Shown: positions 23,815 through 36,300, counted from the first letter of the stretch. The stretch is DNA of 64,000 nt from Lucifuga dentata (GCA_014773175.1 VXCM01001349.1:149711-213710), one strand, 5' to 3'. Translations and numbers: made by a program. Notes: generated by a model not told the origin, from the letters alone.

Positions 23815-26042
23815 CTTTGAAATTGCCAGTTTATTCACAATCCCTGAAAGTCAACAGACTTGGCCCTGTTCTCAATGATTGATTTTTGATGACTTGAGAT
23901 GAGCCTAGATTTTATGGTTCTTCCAAGCAAGCTTAAGATTTATCTGGAGCTGTTGTCTCCGCTAAAAGTCCTTAACTCAAACCTGTTGAAGTGCAGCCGT
24001 GTCCAATCATCCAATCATGACCAATACATTGAAGTTACATGACCCCAGAGGCATTGATACATCAATGTTCTTATAATTCTGGCGTTAGAGCAGATGTTAT
24101 AGATTCAGAAATCATCAAAAGTGTCACAATGTTTACTGCCATAAAGAGTCAATCACAATGAGTTTAGTCACAAGATCATATGAATACTAATTATGGCTTG
24201 ATTCCTCCTCTCAGTTTAGCTTTATTTCAAAAAAGGTAAAAGATAAGTTATTTGAAGATTGCCAAATCAGCCATCCACTTGAAGAAACTTGTTCTTGATT
24301 AGACTTAACAAGATAGTTTTTACTGGTTAATATCATACTAGCCTGGATTTCTTTTAAAGCTTTAAATGAAGAATGGAGCCCAGATTCACAAATTATTGTG
24401 AATGTCATTTGTGCTGTAAAGGCTTGGCTAAGGATAGCCCCAGTGCTGGAGAAATTCACATTTGGGTGAAAGAATGCAAGAACCTGCCTCTGATCAGGCC
24501 CACGATTGACCCCTATGTTAAGTGGTAAGCATAAATTGTCATCCACAGTTGAAGTTAGAAACTGAAGTTTACGCTGTATCAGTTAACATTCTTGTTTCCC
24601 ATCTGAAGCTTTGTGCTGCCAGATACGAGCAGGAAGAGTCAGCAGAAGACACGCGTGCTGCGTAGGACAGCGGATCCAATTTTTAACCACACCATGGTGT
24701 ACGACGGCATCAGAGAGGCTGATCTAACTGAAGCCTGTGTGGAGCTCACTGTCTGGGACCGAGATCGGCTGGCCACCAACATGCTGGGAGGCTTGAGACT
24801 TGGAAGTGGAACAGGTATAACTACATCAGAATCAGAATCAGAATCAGATATATTACCAAGTAGATTTTCACATACAAGGAATTTGCTCTTGTGCTTGGTG
24901 CTCAACAAGGAAAAAAATATACAGGATATATACAAATATACAGTATATACATATCTAACATATATAATATAATACAATATACAAATATCTAGTTAGTATC
25001 ACTCAACCTCCAGCCAAACTCCAGCTGCTTCACCACAAGATAGGTGACATTTTTTGTTCCAACAGCCAGTTTCCAAAACCAAGGGTAGGTCTGCTAAAAC
25101 TTAGTTTATACTTCACGTTATTGCCGGGGCACATGCCACATATGACATAATCACAGCACCCACACCGTGGCACTCTGGGCCTCTGCACGTCATGTCGCGT
25201 GGTCGTGGACCTCCTAGATTTTGTAACTTGGCGCAAGTGGTGCGAATGGCGCACTGTTCAAAATGGAGGAGTTCAGGGGCAGACTTGCTGAGCTGGTGCA
25301 TACATACAAACATCTTTATGACTTGTTCCTAATACACTGTAAGGATCACCACATGACCCACATGATCCAAAACTCCTGGAATGAAATAGCAACTGCAGCA
25401 GGAAAAGATACAAAATTTTGCCATAAAGTTGAGAAAAACATGGGGATCGTTTTGTGACTACTTCATTGACTACTTCCTGCTTGACATGGTATTTTCTCTA
25501 TCGTGCCCCCTGTCATTTCAGAGAATATTGCAACAGAGAATGCACTCAATATATAAAATACCTTCACTCTCTGTGGAAACCCGATGCTTTATGGCTTTCT
25601 TTGTGAATGGTGAACCTATATGGTAGGGGGTCCCATATTGTTTCTGGTTGAGCTCAACCAGGCCCTGGATGTAGGCCTGGTCACTAGTTGGACAGCTTTG
25701 GTTACAATGGTTATGTGCCATATTAAAAGGGAGCTAGCATCATGATACTTGAGTTATCACCAAAATTAACTGGCTAACTCATTAATCTGGCTTCATGGTC
25801 CATGTCCCTGGAGTATCACATAGAGTAAATTTACACTAGATTATGAGTAAATTGGCATGTTTTCAGTATTTGTATTTGTATGTCTCTCTGCAGGAAATAG
25901 CTATGGAGCAGTGGTGGATTGGATGGATTCTACTCCGTATGAAGTGGCCATGTGGGAGCGAATGATAGCTTCCCCGAATGAATGGGTGGAGGAGTTGCTC
26001 CCCTTAAGAATGCTGACTTCTGCCAAAACAACTTTCAAATAA
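7271..26042 (+). CDS. sytl2: sytl2, synaptotagmin-like protein 2 (Slp2), complete
   Basis: Rab27 effector that docks Rab27-positive vesicles and granules to the plasma membrane through C2 domains. Coding exons: 7271-7371, 10129-10292, 10446-10560, 12207-12255, 12360-12471, 12558-12930, 13025-13236, 13394-15913, 17916-18026, 18110-18160, 18275-18360, 18455-18571, 20055-20224, 23023-23125, 23255-23416, 23646-23730, 24422-24524, 24609-24814, 25894-26042. They sum to 4,989 nt (1,662 aa plus stop) with every phase matching. The N-terminus ([16 protein letters not shown], then [19 protein letters not shown] near residue 54) is the Slp homology domain that binds Rab27. As in mammalian Slp2, no zinc finger separates its two halves. 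The 840-codon exon encodes the long disordered linker. [13 protein letters not shown] and [14 protein letters not shown] precede C2A (from about residue 1345); C2B follows and ends [10 protein letters not shown]. Start: first ATG, matching the family N-terminus. Paralogue (a or b) not decided. Confidence 0.95.
11888..12060. repeat. palindromic interspersed repeat (foldback)
   Basis: Two arms of about 80 nt, GTTGTAGAAAACTCAGTCAG onward and its near-exact reverse complement ending CTGACTGAGTTTTCTACAAC, meet around a short centre at about 11975. Each arm includes the CCATCCAT and AATGGCTTTGTCAG-type block. It sits in a sytl2 intron 146 nt before the exon at 12207. It looks like a MITE or foldback element. 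It has no coding capacity. Confidence 0.75.
16135..16411. repeat. AT-rich and homopolymer tracts
   Basis: Intron after the giant sytl2 exon. It holds a short (TA)n run, a poly(T) tract of over 30 nt with an N at 16215, and an A-rich tract with an N at 16396. I see nothing else between 15914 and 17309. Confidence 0.8.
17310..17873. mobile_element. TTAA-flanked MITE, copy 1
   Basis: Non-autonomous DNA element in a sytl2 intron, bounded by TTAA at 17310-17313 and 17870-17873. The left end reads AGAACCATACC and the right end GGTATGGTCCT. The inverted similarity runs roughly 100 nt inward, including a shared GTTACTGACAATCATTTC block. The interior is AT-rich with a homopolymer tract and an N at 17668. 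There is no open frame. The same arrangement recurs near 29476 and 43811, which identifies it as a family. TTAA target sites are the rule for piggyBac-type transposons, but the tips here are AGGACC and lack the usual CCC start. Confidence 0.82.
18667..19660. mobile_element. long inverted-repeat (foldback) element of about 1 kb
   Basis: The left side (GCCATATAAGAAGG, A-rich run, then AGTCTGTATGCTTGTCCGTA) is mirrored at 19500-19655 (GCATACGGACAAGCATACAG, T-rich run, TTATATGCC). Nested inverted blocks lie inside: TTTAATAAGGTCAT, the GGCGGTTTGATCTCCCCC-type block, and AACTGGCAAATTTGC. No open frame is evident. Part of the left arm (18752-18880) is duplicated around an N at 18816, probably by assembly. 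It lies in the sytl2 intron before the C2A exon. Confidence 0.7.
18752..18880. other. 64-bp duplication around an N (assembly artefact)
   Basis: 18752-18815 and 18817-18880 are identical and separated by one N at 18816. They fall in the left arm of the inverted-repeat element, so that arm's true length is uncertain. Confidence 0.85.
20011..20047. repeat. (TG)n microsatellite abutting a sytl2 splice acceptor
   Basis: About 18 TG units end 7 nt before the AG at 20053-20054, the acceptor of the first C2A exon. The repeat occupies the position normally held by the polypyrimidine tract. Confidence 0.95.
20627..20680. repeat. (AAT)n microsatellite at a retrotransposon 3' end
   Basis: About 18 AAT units directly border the 3' end of the minus-strand LINE at 20681. 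On the element's sense strand this is an (ATT)n tail, so it is probably the element's 3' repeat tail and not an independent locus. Confidence 0.85.
20681..22572 (-). mobile_element. non-LTR retrotransposon (R4/Dong/Rex6-like), 5'-truncated and inverted
   Basis: Minus strand 22196-20738 encodes the second half of a LINE polyprotein. It has the reverse-transcriptase YMDD box (22158-22172), [38 protein letters not shown], a C..C..H-type region ([19 protein letters not shown]) and a restriction-like endonuclease core ([20 protein letters not shown]). It ends [15 protein letters not shown]. Plus strand 22217-22572 encodes the preceding RT part ([46 protein letters not shown]). The 5' segment is therefore inverted relative to the 3' segment. 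An in-frame stop near 22130 and a frameshift near 21180 make it dead. Family naming is by remembered resemblance; the RT and endonuclease calls are firmer. Confidence 0.85.
22217..22264 (+). repeat. 24-bp tandem duplication at LINE inversion junction
   Basis: Two 24-nt copies (22217-22240 and 22241-22264) differ by one base and encode KHQLLIDR / KHQLLVDR. Related elements are expected to have this once. It lies just inside the inverted 5' segment of the retrotransposon. Confidence 0.85.
23775..23807. repeat. (TG)n microsatellite
   Basis: Dinucleotide repeat about 45 nt after the sytl2 exon ending at 23730, within the following intron. Confidence 0.95.
25263..25455 (+). pseudogene. MADF-domain transposon relic (Harbinger/PIF-type)
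   Basis: A short frame in the last sytl2 intron begins [20 protein letters not shown] and continues with [13 protein letters not shown]. This is the pattern of MADF/Myb-SANT-like domains, found among other places in the second protein of Harbinger/PIF transposons. It breaks down after about 60 residues. The GC-richer sequence just upstream (25125-25260) is probably the same element's non-coding part. Truncated, with no sign of function. The element class is an inference. Confidence 0.5.
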
Positions 26043-29000
26043 GTAAATGTGTATCACCTGACACTTTGTAAAGACAATACAACTTTAAAAGATTAAAAAA
26101 AAAATCCTGTGTAAATTATCCAGTGTAGTGATTTAAATTCAGTCAGGAAAAGCTCTTTTTGTGCTTTTGTAATATAGCACTTTCCTCCCAAATATCCACC
26201 AAAGCCAAATTATCAAAGGGCAGACATACAGTATCTTATGAAGCTTATGTTAACTAGCAATAACAATAAGCTGAAGTTGGCAAAGAAAAAAATTCCCTCT
26301 GACTGCACTTTTGCGTTACTGTTGTAAATATAATCAGTGTTTTTGTCTTGAAAATCCTTCACTCCCCATTCTTTTTTTTTTTTTTTTTTTTNTTTTTTTT
26401 TTTTTTTTTTTTAACACAGGGAAGTAGATTAGGCGTCTTCTGGTCTCTGAAAGGATGTTACTCAGATTTCCAAAACAATGACACTTGAAATATTTGGGGC
26501 AACGTTTGATGTAGATAAAGAACATCTATGCACATGTAAATCAAAGCATGTCTCACTGACTGGCTAAGATGGTGGTTTGTAAAATATACCACCACGCCTT
26601 GATCACATCTCATATAACAAAAGCTTATCAGGTAAATATAGTTTTTAATAAGCTAATGTTCCATTTCATTTGAGTGTTTTTAAATTCTAGAACATTAACA
26701 AATTTTGGTCCTTCTTAGTGACTGCCGTTTTGTAGTCTGAATTCTTAAGAATTATTATATTGAATGAACACACTACAGAAGATAATCCAATACAAAGAAT
26801 TCCCTATACACTGAATGTGAACAAATATGTGATTTCAGACACAGAAATGCCTTTTGCTAAGCAATACAAACAATGGGAAATGCAGTTTTCATCGACAGAT
26901 TTTTAACAGTTATAACAGTTGTCTTCACCTCAAACTGACTTTACAGTTTTTAATTTACTTAGATGATCGAATTTTCTGAAAATCTTGCTTTACTGATTAA
27001 CACTGGTGTTATTTTGCAGTATTTTTATCAAATAAATTGCCTTTTAAAGCATATTTGATAAACAAACTTACATTTTTACTTCATATACATTTTAACCAAC
27101 TGTTACTTAAATAAATTAAATGGCAAACAACTTTTACAAATGTATTTTTTTTTTAAATCCTTTTTAACATTTAACAAGCAGTAGCCTAGAGGTTAACACA
27201 GTTGCTTTTGACGAGAAAGTGCTGCATTAGATCACTAGACGAGCAAGGAAAATTTGGGGGAGGTAAATAAATATCTCTCTTCCTCCTCTGCTTTGATAGC
27301 TCCCAGCTGGGAGTGGTTGAATATATAAATATGAAACTGGATATTTCAGAAAAACACAAGAGTTTAGTTGATTGTCCCTGGATAATTAAAGGTTGGGAAA
27401 AAGCTATCAACTTTGGATTTTCCCTTTGAGGGTACATGCAGTGGATATACTTTAGTAAATCCATGTTAACTGCCAACTGTATACTACTTTTTGCTCCTGA
27501 AGATCACCTCCACCCGATCCAACCCCCATCCACATTTTAGCTGTTGTCTGTTTCACTCTACAGGTGCTTGAGTGACAAAAATAAAAATGTGAACTCAGTG
27601 AACCTAAATGATTTGCTGGAAGAGTCTGCACTTTATTCAAGTAGGCTTTTTTTTGCAATTTCAGTCACTTTGTATAGGAATGAAAACAGCAGGTGGATTG
27701 TTTAAGGTGTATTGCCATGTATTACCACATCCTTCATCATTTTACAGTTGACAGGATTGAATGGTGGCATCCTTACTGTCTTATTCTCTGCAGTGGAAGC
27801 CAAGGTCTAGTTTTACTGCATGCTACTGGGATGTTTAAGGTCAGTCTATTATTGTGACTTTTTCACTGATGAAATATGCAAATTTATAGATATTTAACCT
27901 TTTAACAGTGTTAGGCACTTAGATCTCTAATATTCCCATTGCAAATGTCAGAGAAAAAAAATACTTTTGTGTTTTTTTAATTGTGAATATGAAAACTCTT
28001 TAAAGATGTCAGATATGTATCTGCAGATTAGTTTTTCTCTAAGGTGCTTTCTGCTTGGCATAGATTGTCTTAATTTTTCATCAACCTTAACAGCTTTTAA
28101 GTTGAAATTCTCAAGCAGGACATCAGCAGAGGCTAATGTTGTACTTTGTGTCTGCACATTGCTTTTACTCCCATAATAATTCTAATTATAAAAATATAAC
28201 TTTTCAATCCATGATGGACCTTTTTCATTCAAAGCAGAAACACCCCTAAAATGCACAGAGCAAACGGAGAACACCTGTTAACCATAAACTCACAGTCAAA
28301 CAATTAGCAGCAGGTGACAACAATCAAGCACAAATCTAAATCTAAACTGAAACCTTTGGGGATACTGGGTCATGTAAATATAATTAAATAAATATATAAG
28401 CAAGCTCTTCTAAGCAAGATGATGTTATCTGTCACCTCCTCTCTTCAAAAATTGTACCTGTTCTATGCCAGTGTATGTCATGTCAGTGTTGATGGTTTCT
28501 CAGTGTTAGGGTTAGGGTTAATGAACTGCAACTGGGTTTTTCGGGTTGTTTGTGTGTGTATACTGCTGATTATTCTTTTTCTTCTTGTTTTTAATGAGTG
28601 CTAAATTTTTCCAGTATAAGTCAATACACAGGGTCATTTTATCATATAGACAACAGTTTTTGTGTAATAGTTTTTGTGTATGGCATTAACTTGCACTATG
28701 CACATTGAACACATGTATTGTTGCCACTGGAGATGGAACAAAAAATGAGTGAGTGTCTTTGGAATCAAATCATTTCTCACAATGGCATCACAGAATATCA
28801 AACATGGAGGCTCTACAACGACTGTATTGAGATTAGGATCCAAATTTAAAATGTCTTTTTGCTTGTTTTCCAAATTCCTCTCCAAGTAGAGAATACTGTA
28901 TAAAACACAAGATGTTTTCGGTTGAAACAAATATTAAAGTTTTGCACTTAAAATTGTTATGGGAGTAAAAGCAGTGTGTACAATGTTTAATTCTTCTTCA

Positions 29001-30379
29001 TATGTGCACTTTTCCTATACCTGTGACCTAAACATAACTTACAGATAGATAAAAAGAATACTACTAATCTTGTTTATAAACCTTTTTAACAGAAATAGAT
29101 TTAGTTTGGATATAACTGCTGACATTTTTTGCTAAATTTGGATGTCTGTCAGATTATGCATAATCCCTGTCCTCAAAACACAGAGGCTGGCATGACTTAA
29201 AATTTAATATGCCAAGTGAGGGTTGCTACATTTTTCCTTAAAGAAAAATTATGCTATTAAAAAAAAATGAAATAAGTTTATAAAATAAGACAACAGTTGG
29301 TTGATAGAGGTTTGGTGGAGTACCACTGATAGAAAAGTGTCAAATATAAAACAACTCCACACAAGAAATGCCATAAGAAACTTATTTCAAGCAGGTTTTA
29401 TGCAAATAGCTGAAGTTTTAAATTACATAATAAATTCTAGCTGATTACAAAGCATACAATCATTACTTAATTATTTTAAAGGACCATACCAGTGAGTTTG
29501 CATGTTTGAGCCCAATAAATACTACGCATGTTGATGTTATGTTACTGACAGCCATTCTCCAAAACATAAAACCGTATTTTAGGTTTCGTATTTTTTGACA
29601 AATCTTCTGATTTTTCAAAATCAAATATTCAGGTGATACACCCACCTTAAAATTCAATGTTTCACCTGCTAACATGATTGTTGACGTCACAGTCACTTTA
29701 ATTTCTCATCAAAAGCAGTCTTCTCCTGGGACTATATTCCCTGATGGAGACATACATTTTCTTTCTCTGTGTTGGTTCAGTTAAATTAAGTAATTAAAAA
29801 AAAAAAAAAAATGANTAAAAAAAAAAAAAAAATGGACAGAACAGCGTGTGGTTCATCAAGCATATTTCAAGTCTCCCCAAGTGATGTTTATTGCATACTG
29901 GAATGAATTGAAACCAGTGGCAGTCTGGAAGGTAGAAAATACAATTCTAATATTTACTGCTCCAGTAGTATAATTTGGAAAATGGTTGGCATCGATATAT
30001 ACAACCTGCATACACGTTAGTATATGCAGGTTCAAACATGCAAATCACAGTATGCTCCTTTAAAATGATTCTGTCAGCAAGATCTAAGCAAACATTTCAT
30101 TATAATACAGATTTACTGTACAGTACATTGTACTGTGCCCTCAGCTCCACAATAATGATTTATGTGATTAATAATTATTATTTTTAGCTTCAAGCCCAGA
30201 TTACTACATTATAAAATGTAAAAGTTGGAAGTTTAGCTAAGTAGCTTGGTTTCTACTATATGGCAGTGTGATAACCCTGACCATTGTTTGTCTTGACTCA
30301 TTTTACTATCTCTATAACATAGTGGCCATAACGTATAAAGCTGGTAAAGAGAACTGACCCCACACTCAGTCAGAGGATG
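26043..30379. other. sytl2-zpld1-like spacer, including sytl2 3' UTR
   Basis: No coding region recognised. The first part should be sytl2 3' UTR; AATAAA-like hexamers occur at several places (for example near 27031), so the end cannot be fixed. The rest is AT-rich with a poly(T) tract (N at 26392) and the MITE at 29476-30063. sytl2 and the zpld1-like gene are convergent across this spacer. Confidence 0.6.
29476..30063. mobile_element. TTAA-flanked MITE, copy 2
   Basis: Second full copy of the family seen at 17310. TTAA lies at 29476-29479 and 30060-30063, with AGGACCATACC at the left tip and the diverged tip GTATGCTCCT at the right. It shares the GTTACTGACAGCCATT and GATACACCCACCTTAAAA blocks and an internal A-rich tract with an N at 29815. 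Confidence 0.8.
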
Positions 30380-33300
30380 TTAATTGATAAGTGGCTTTCC
30401 GTGTCTCATGTAAACCCCAAAGAAAACACCTAATATGAGAACAATAACAGCCAGGATGACAATGCAAACAATGACAGCCACCACAGGGCTGCTGTAGTCG
30501 GTCTTGTCTACACCTGGATGGGCAGAGAGAAGACGAGAAGCATTAACACATCAGATAATCTGTTTTAACGTTGCACATTCCATGAATTATTTAGAATTAG
30601 AAGTTTATTGACTGAAGTTTATTGAGCAGGTAGTCCTTCAAAGATGAATATGTACCATTCTTCAAAAAGCATATAAATGCATGTACCAACAAAAACAATT
30701 ACAAGCACACATCACATTCAATGCAGATTCTTACCATGAGGAGAAGCAACATTTTCAGGGACTGTTGAAAAAATAAACAAAAACAGTAGTCAAAATTAAC
30801 AGAAAATGATTATAAATTCATGTTATTACCAAAAAATGAAAAAAAGAGCTTGAATAGCAGGAGTTTGAGGTAACACAAGTACAAACTTCCTCTCTCTTTT
30901 TTTGACAGCATTATCATATTTCAGTTCAAAGCAACATTTGATTCAATGCCATTCATTCATTGATACTGATATTAAATAAATATAAAAATATTATTACTAC
31001 ACAAATTGAAGACTACTGCAAAATTACTACACTATTAAAATGTTTTCACACAATTTTGAAGCAAACTAACACAAGTGACAAAGTGCAACTACAATACCCC
31101 CAGTCCTAGAATTTCACTTGCCTTGCTTTCCTTGAGGCAGTCATCAATGACATCATCAAAGAGTACAGCCTCTTCTCTTGGAGGACAGTGTCCACATTCA
31201 TCTCCTCACACATTTCTTTAGCAGAGGCCTGTGCAGCAGCAAAGCCAGAACTTCTGTAGCTAGTTAGAAAGGCTTTTGTTTTTCTAAGCAAGTCCACTGC
31301 CAAATCCAATTGCATGGAAACTGACCTGTGAATGTCTGTCTGTGAAACCCCAAAGAGCCATGTTTCTTTTAGCTAGAGATTAAATTATGGCTGCTGACCT
31401 TTTTTAAGACTTCTTGCCACCTGTTCATCTCAACTGCTTATCTACTCTTTGTAGCTTTTTAAGGTGAACCTCCAGTTCTTCCCAGGTCTTTAAGTTTGAA
31501 TGTTCTGGACTGTTTTCATGGGATTTTTGCACATTGGTGGCATTCTGCCAGTCATTCAGTACTTCACGAACAAGTTTGAAGTCCTTTTTCGAAAAATAGT
31601 TTACAACAAAACCAGAAAACCTTTTGATTTTCTCTCCATTTACTAAAATGGAGTAAAAGTAATCATGGCGATGGCTCTGCTCATCTTCTCTTTTGATCCT
31701 CTGATAAGGTCCTCTGGTAATCAACACAACCCTCACCTTATGGGCCAATCCACAAGATCTAGAGGTGGTGCTCTGATAGACTCACCAGCAGCAGTTGGAG
31801 GCTCAGTTGAGGTGCATGGGCAGCAGCTGAGAAGTATGAGAGCTGCTGGGTATTATTAGCATATCTTGAAAGTGGAGTTGAGGTGGAGGTCATGGTTTCA
31901 GCAGTAGGTGCAGGTGAGGTTGAATCTGAAGAAGATGTTACAGACCAAACATGAGCAAAACTAAAACACTAGGTGTTCTTTCTGTCATTCCTGCTGTTCC
32001 CCCCTCTTTTACCCCCTTGCGCATGCACACACACACACACACTAATGTTTTGCATATGGTCTGTTACATCTACTCCAGATTCTCTTGTAAAGATTTATTT
32101 ACAGATCCCAAGCTTCCCATTCAGCTCAGGTGAACCACCAACTGCTGCTGAAAGGACTGCGAGCTCCCCAGAACAGAACAGCTGTCTGTTATCATCAGGA
32201 CTGTTTCAGTGAGGACAAGCTACAAACATAGGAGCACTTCATGGGTTTTCTTGAAGCTGATGGGTCTATGGGTGAAGGGTTATCCACTCTGATCCTGAAG
32301 ATGCTGGAAGATCTGAACATTTCTTGTGCAGACTGTAGGTTCAAAGAAGACAATGGTGCAAACATGAGGGGCAAACAGAAAAGTGAGCAGGCTAGGCTGT
32401 TGGCAGAAAAAGAAAAAAAAAAATATCCAACAGCCAAGAGCTCACATCTTAAACCTGGTGGTGGCTGATGCTACTGAAGCTCCCCAGATGCCACAGGTTA
32501 GTTTTTTTTTTTTGTTTGTTTGTTTGTTTTTTTGTGAGTGTAGTCTGTTCTTAGGCCTCGCTCATAGATGTCCATCTTGAAAAGCTGTGTACAGACCACA
32601 TTGCAGGTGTGGTCAGAGTAGGTGGGAGAACTGTGTGAGCAGCATAGAAAAGTGAGGTTGAGGGAGCAACAGATATAGTCACAAAAGTTGAGACTTAATC
32701 TTTGCAGAAGTGATTGGATCTTTCAGTTTTTCTATCTGCTCTGTAGTCTGATATGACATCCTCAGCAGTTTCCACCAGGTCAGCAAGCTGTTGCAGTCAG
32801 TTTCCATGTAACTGGATTTGGCAGAGGACTTGCTGACTTCTTATACTGTATGTCAGCAGCAAAGACAGAAAAAAAACAAACAAAAAATAAAAAATAAAAA
32901 AAACAAGCCTTTCTGACTAGCTACAGAAGTTCTGGCTTCGCTTCTGAACAGGCCTCTCCTAAAGAAATTAGGAGGAGGAAGAGATGAAAGTGGACACTCT
33001 CCTCAAAGAGAAGAGGCTGCGGTTGAATTTTTCAATATAGTTGTGGATGTGGACATTACATCACTGGCCGCAAGGAGGTTCAAGATTCTGGCAGAGATCA
33101 AAGTCAAGTTTGATGTGTTAGTTAACTTCTCCAACATGACTAATGAAGATCTGATGGAGTGTGAAATGTTCAGCAACGTTTTAAGCTGCGATAGGCAGTC
33201 AGACATAGATTCAAGACAACTTGCACTGGAAATGAAGAACTTTCCAGATGTGCCTTCAACCAGCATGAGCACCCTGGAGATCATTATGAAAAGCGACCAC

Positions 33301-36300
33301 AGGAGCTTCATTCATACTTGTGGGTGGCCTTCAGGATATCTGTGACCCTGCAGTAACAGTTCTTGTTGCAGAAAGAAACATCTCTAAACTAAAGCTCATT
33401 AAAAAGTATTTAAGGTCTATTGTGACCCAACAGCAACTCAGTGGACTTGCAGTGATAAGAGTCAGTCATGTGGTATTTCAGATTTTGGCCTTTAATGACA
33501 TCATTGATGACTTTGCCCGAAAGAAAGCAAGGCGAGTGAAGTTCTAGGGCTGAGGGTACCATAGTTACACTTTGTCATGTTGTTGTATTTGTGTTAACTT
33601 GTTTAGAAATTGCATGAAAATAGTCTTAATAGTGCAGTCATTATTTTTTTTATCTTATTGTTTTTTGTGTTGTTTTGTTTCAAATTTGTGCAAAATAGTT
33701 TTAGTAATGTAGTAATAGTGTACTATGGTGTAGCAATTATTAGTAATAGTAGTGTTACAGTGTAATATCATTACTTATTGTGTTTTTAGTGTTCAACTTT
33801 CTCTTGAAACTAATTTTCAATGTAAAATCCCACCTAGTGCACCAACAAAGTCAGGGCCGACCCTGCACCCATAAAGCTACTCTGACCAGCATGAAACTGT
33901 GTGTGTATTTGAGAAACAGCAACGTTGCTGATGAAGGGCGCAGGTGGCACATAAAATGCCTAGCAGTGTCCCTTTGCTAATTTTACACCCTAGGCAACTG
34001 CCTTTGTTGCCTTTGCCCAAGGCCAGTCATGAATACACTATCTGGATTTTGTCTTCATTCATCAGTTTGACATGTTGACTTAATAACAATCATACATTCT
34101 CTTTCACCATGTACAATTTTATTCTGATTGAATGAAAGGATGCCATTTGCTCCATGTAACTGTAACATCTTTCCCTAAAGACTCACCACTGGTAAATTTA
34201 GTCACATAAATCGGTGGAGAGGAGACTGTAACATTCTCTGTAACTGTGGTGGTCGGGGCCTCCCTCCTTCTCCTCTGTTGTCCTGTGCAGTTCTGATGAA
34301 AGAATAATTATTTTAAAAATGTAGTGTATTGTATTAATTACATACCTATTTGCATTAAATCAAATGATGTATCAGGGGCAAACCTTAAGGAGGAGTCCAC
34401 TGATTTTACACATCAAATTCAGTTCACTAGTCAGAGCTACTTGGCATATGTAAGACAACAGTAAACATTTTTTTAGTGACTGTAGAGGGCGCTGTGCTAA
34501 GTCAGGGAAACTGATCCTTGAGCGCAAGGGTTACAAATAAGGACAATCTTAACTTGAGGAGGTTGAATTCCCTCTTTAAGGCGGCCCTCTTTAAGGTATC
34601 ACATTTTATAAAACAACCTCAGAGAGTTTATTATTTTATCATCTAGATGGCTTATGCAATGTCCCAACACAACTATAAAATTGCTTGTTGTGTTTGTTGT
34701 GACGCAGCATGATTAGAGAGTGCGAAGTGACTTTTGTGACTCACCGGCATTAGAGACGCACACGAGTCCACCTCACACAGTCTGGTGATACAGTGCAGGT
34801 AGAAAGTTGAAACTGTCAGATTTTTGTGCTCAACAAATCTGAAGGCCTCAAAACGGAATGTTGCCTCCTGACTAACTCCGTTGAGTTCCACCAGAGTTTG
34901 TGGGTCACGAATGCACCTTTTTTGGGGGGGGAGGGAGGGGCAAGTCAAGTGAATGCAGTAAAGTGAGTTTCAGTGTGAATCCAAGTCATTTTAGTGGAGT
35001 TGCATGTGTGTACTCACGCTACAAAAAGGTCATAGTAGGTGACCATTTCAGGATATGGAGTTGTTGTTGCATAGCATCTATCCAGCAGCACATTGAACCT
35101 TCAAGGGCAGAGAGGTGAATTTTAAGAGTGTGTTTTTTAAAATGTATATTACGTAAGATGAAGTGTAGTGCTGTCTTGAGTACCTGTTTGTTAGATTGGT
35201 AGCTTTAACTCTAACAAAAACCTTGGTCTTCAGGTTGATTCCTGATTCTGGCAATTCAAGTGGCACAGAGAACGTGCCATCCTGCACCACAAAAATAAAA
35301 CCATAAGAACATCAAGCTGAAATCACTCTGCTTTGCATTGTTATAAGTACTCTTTGTGCAAATTTAAACACTAGAGCAGGCCTTACGTTGAAGAGCTGCA
35401 TACTCAGTGTGCTGATGAAGCTGCCATTATTGTCTCTTATGTTGAGATTCACACCTGATCTGTATTGAACAAAAGGAAGTAACATGACGTGTTAGATTTT
35501 TTAAAAATTCAGTGGGTGAGTCATGATAGAGCTCTTTGGTCCCAATTTCTTGACTAAGGAGTCAGGATATACTCACACGCCAAGTTGAGTGTTGTTCAGC
35601 ATATACTGCATTGGGTAAAGGCAGGAAAACAAGTACATGATCTGTTCACGATAGGTGATTGTACCACCAGAGGGGTCCATGGAGGTAACTTTACCAGAGA
35701 TGTTGACATACTGGACTTGTGAGAAGTCAGAAAACTCTCCTGTCCCCTTCATATTGAATATCTATTGAACAAGAAATTTATAGTTAACTGTGTTCAGGTT
35801 AATTCTTTCAATTATTCTTTGATGAGGAAATTGAAGCTTTTATGACTTCACTATTGTCATTCATCATCAGAAATCATGTGATTTCTTTCAGCCCTATTGT
35901 ACTGATTCTATTCTATTCTATTCTATTCTATTCTATTCTATTCTATTCTATTCTATTCTATTCAGTTTGAAATGAGTAAGAAATGCCATTGTGAACAATA
36001 CCTTAACTTTGTTGTTGCAGGTAGCCAGACCTTCTGCATTTATGGGAAAGGAAAATTTCAAGACTGGTGGGTCAGCTGTTAAGTCAGGAACCCCGGAACA
36101 TTCTGACTTTGTAAACTCATTATTCAGGAACATCAGGGATGAGTTGTAATTTGCCATGTACACTGGGCAGAGATAGATGCTCATATCCATGTGCTCAGTG
36201 CCACAGACTACATTTATGTCTGTGTTTTCTGTTGAGATGAAAAGAGAAATGATAAATCACCCTTCAATGGAGCTGTTATAATAATAGCAGAAATAAAAAA

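Noticed and set aside
28505..28521. Telomere-like GTTAGGGTTAGGGTTA
   Set aside because: Only about 2.5 units; expected by chance or as a relic, too short to call an interstitial telomere.
31780..31935. Ser/Thr-rich frame on the minus strand (TSPAPTAETMTSTSTPLS), possible extra zpld1-like exon
   Set aside because: It has an acceptor and a GTGAGT donor, but its phase does not fit the next exon (a stop would follow). It also runs straight into the hAT TTF frame, so it is probably that element's N-terminal region.
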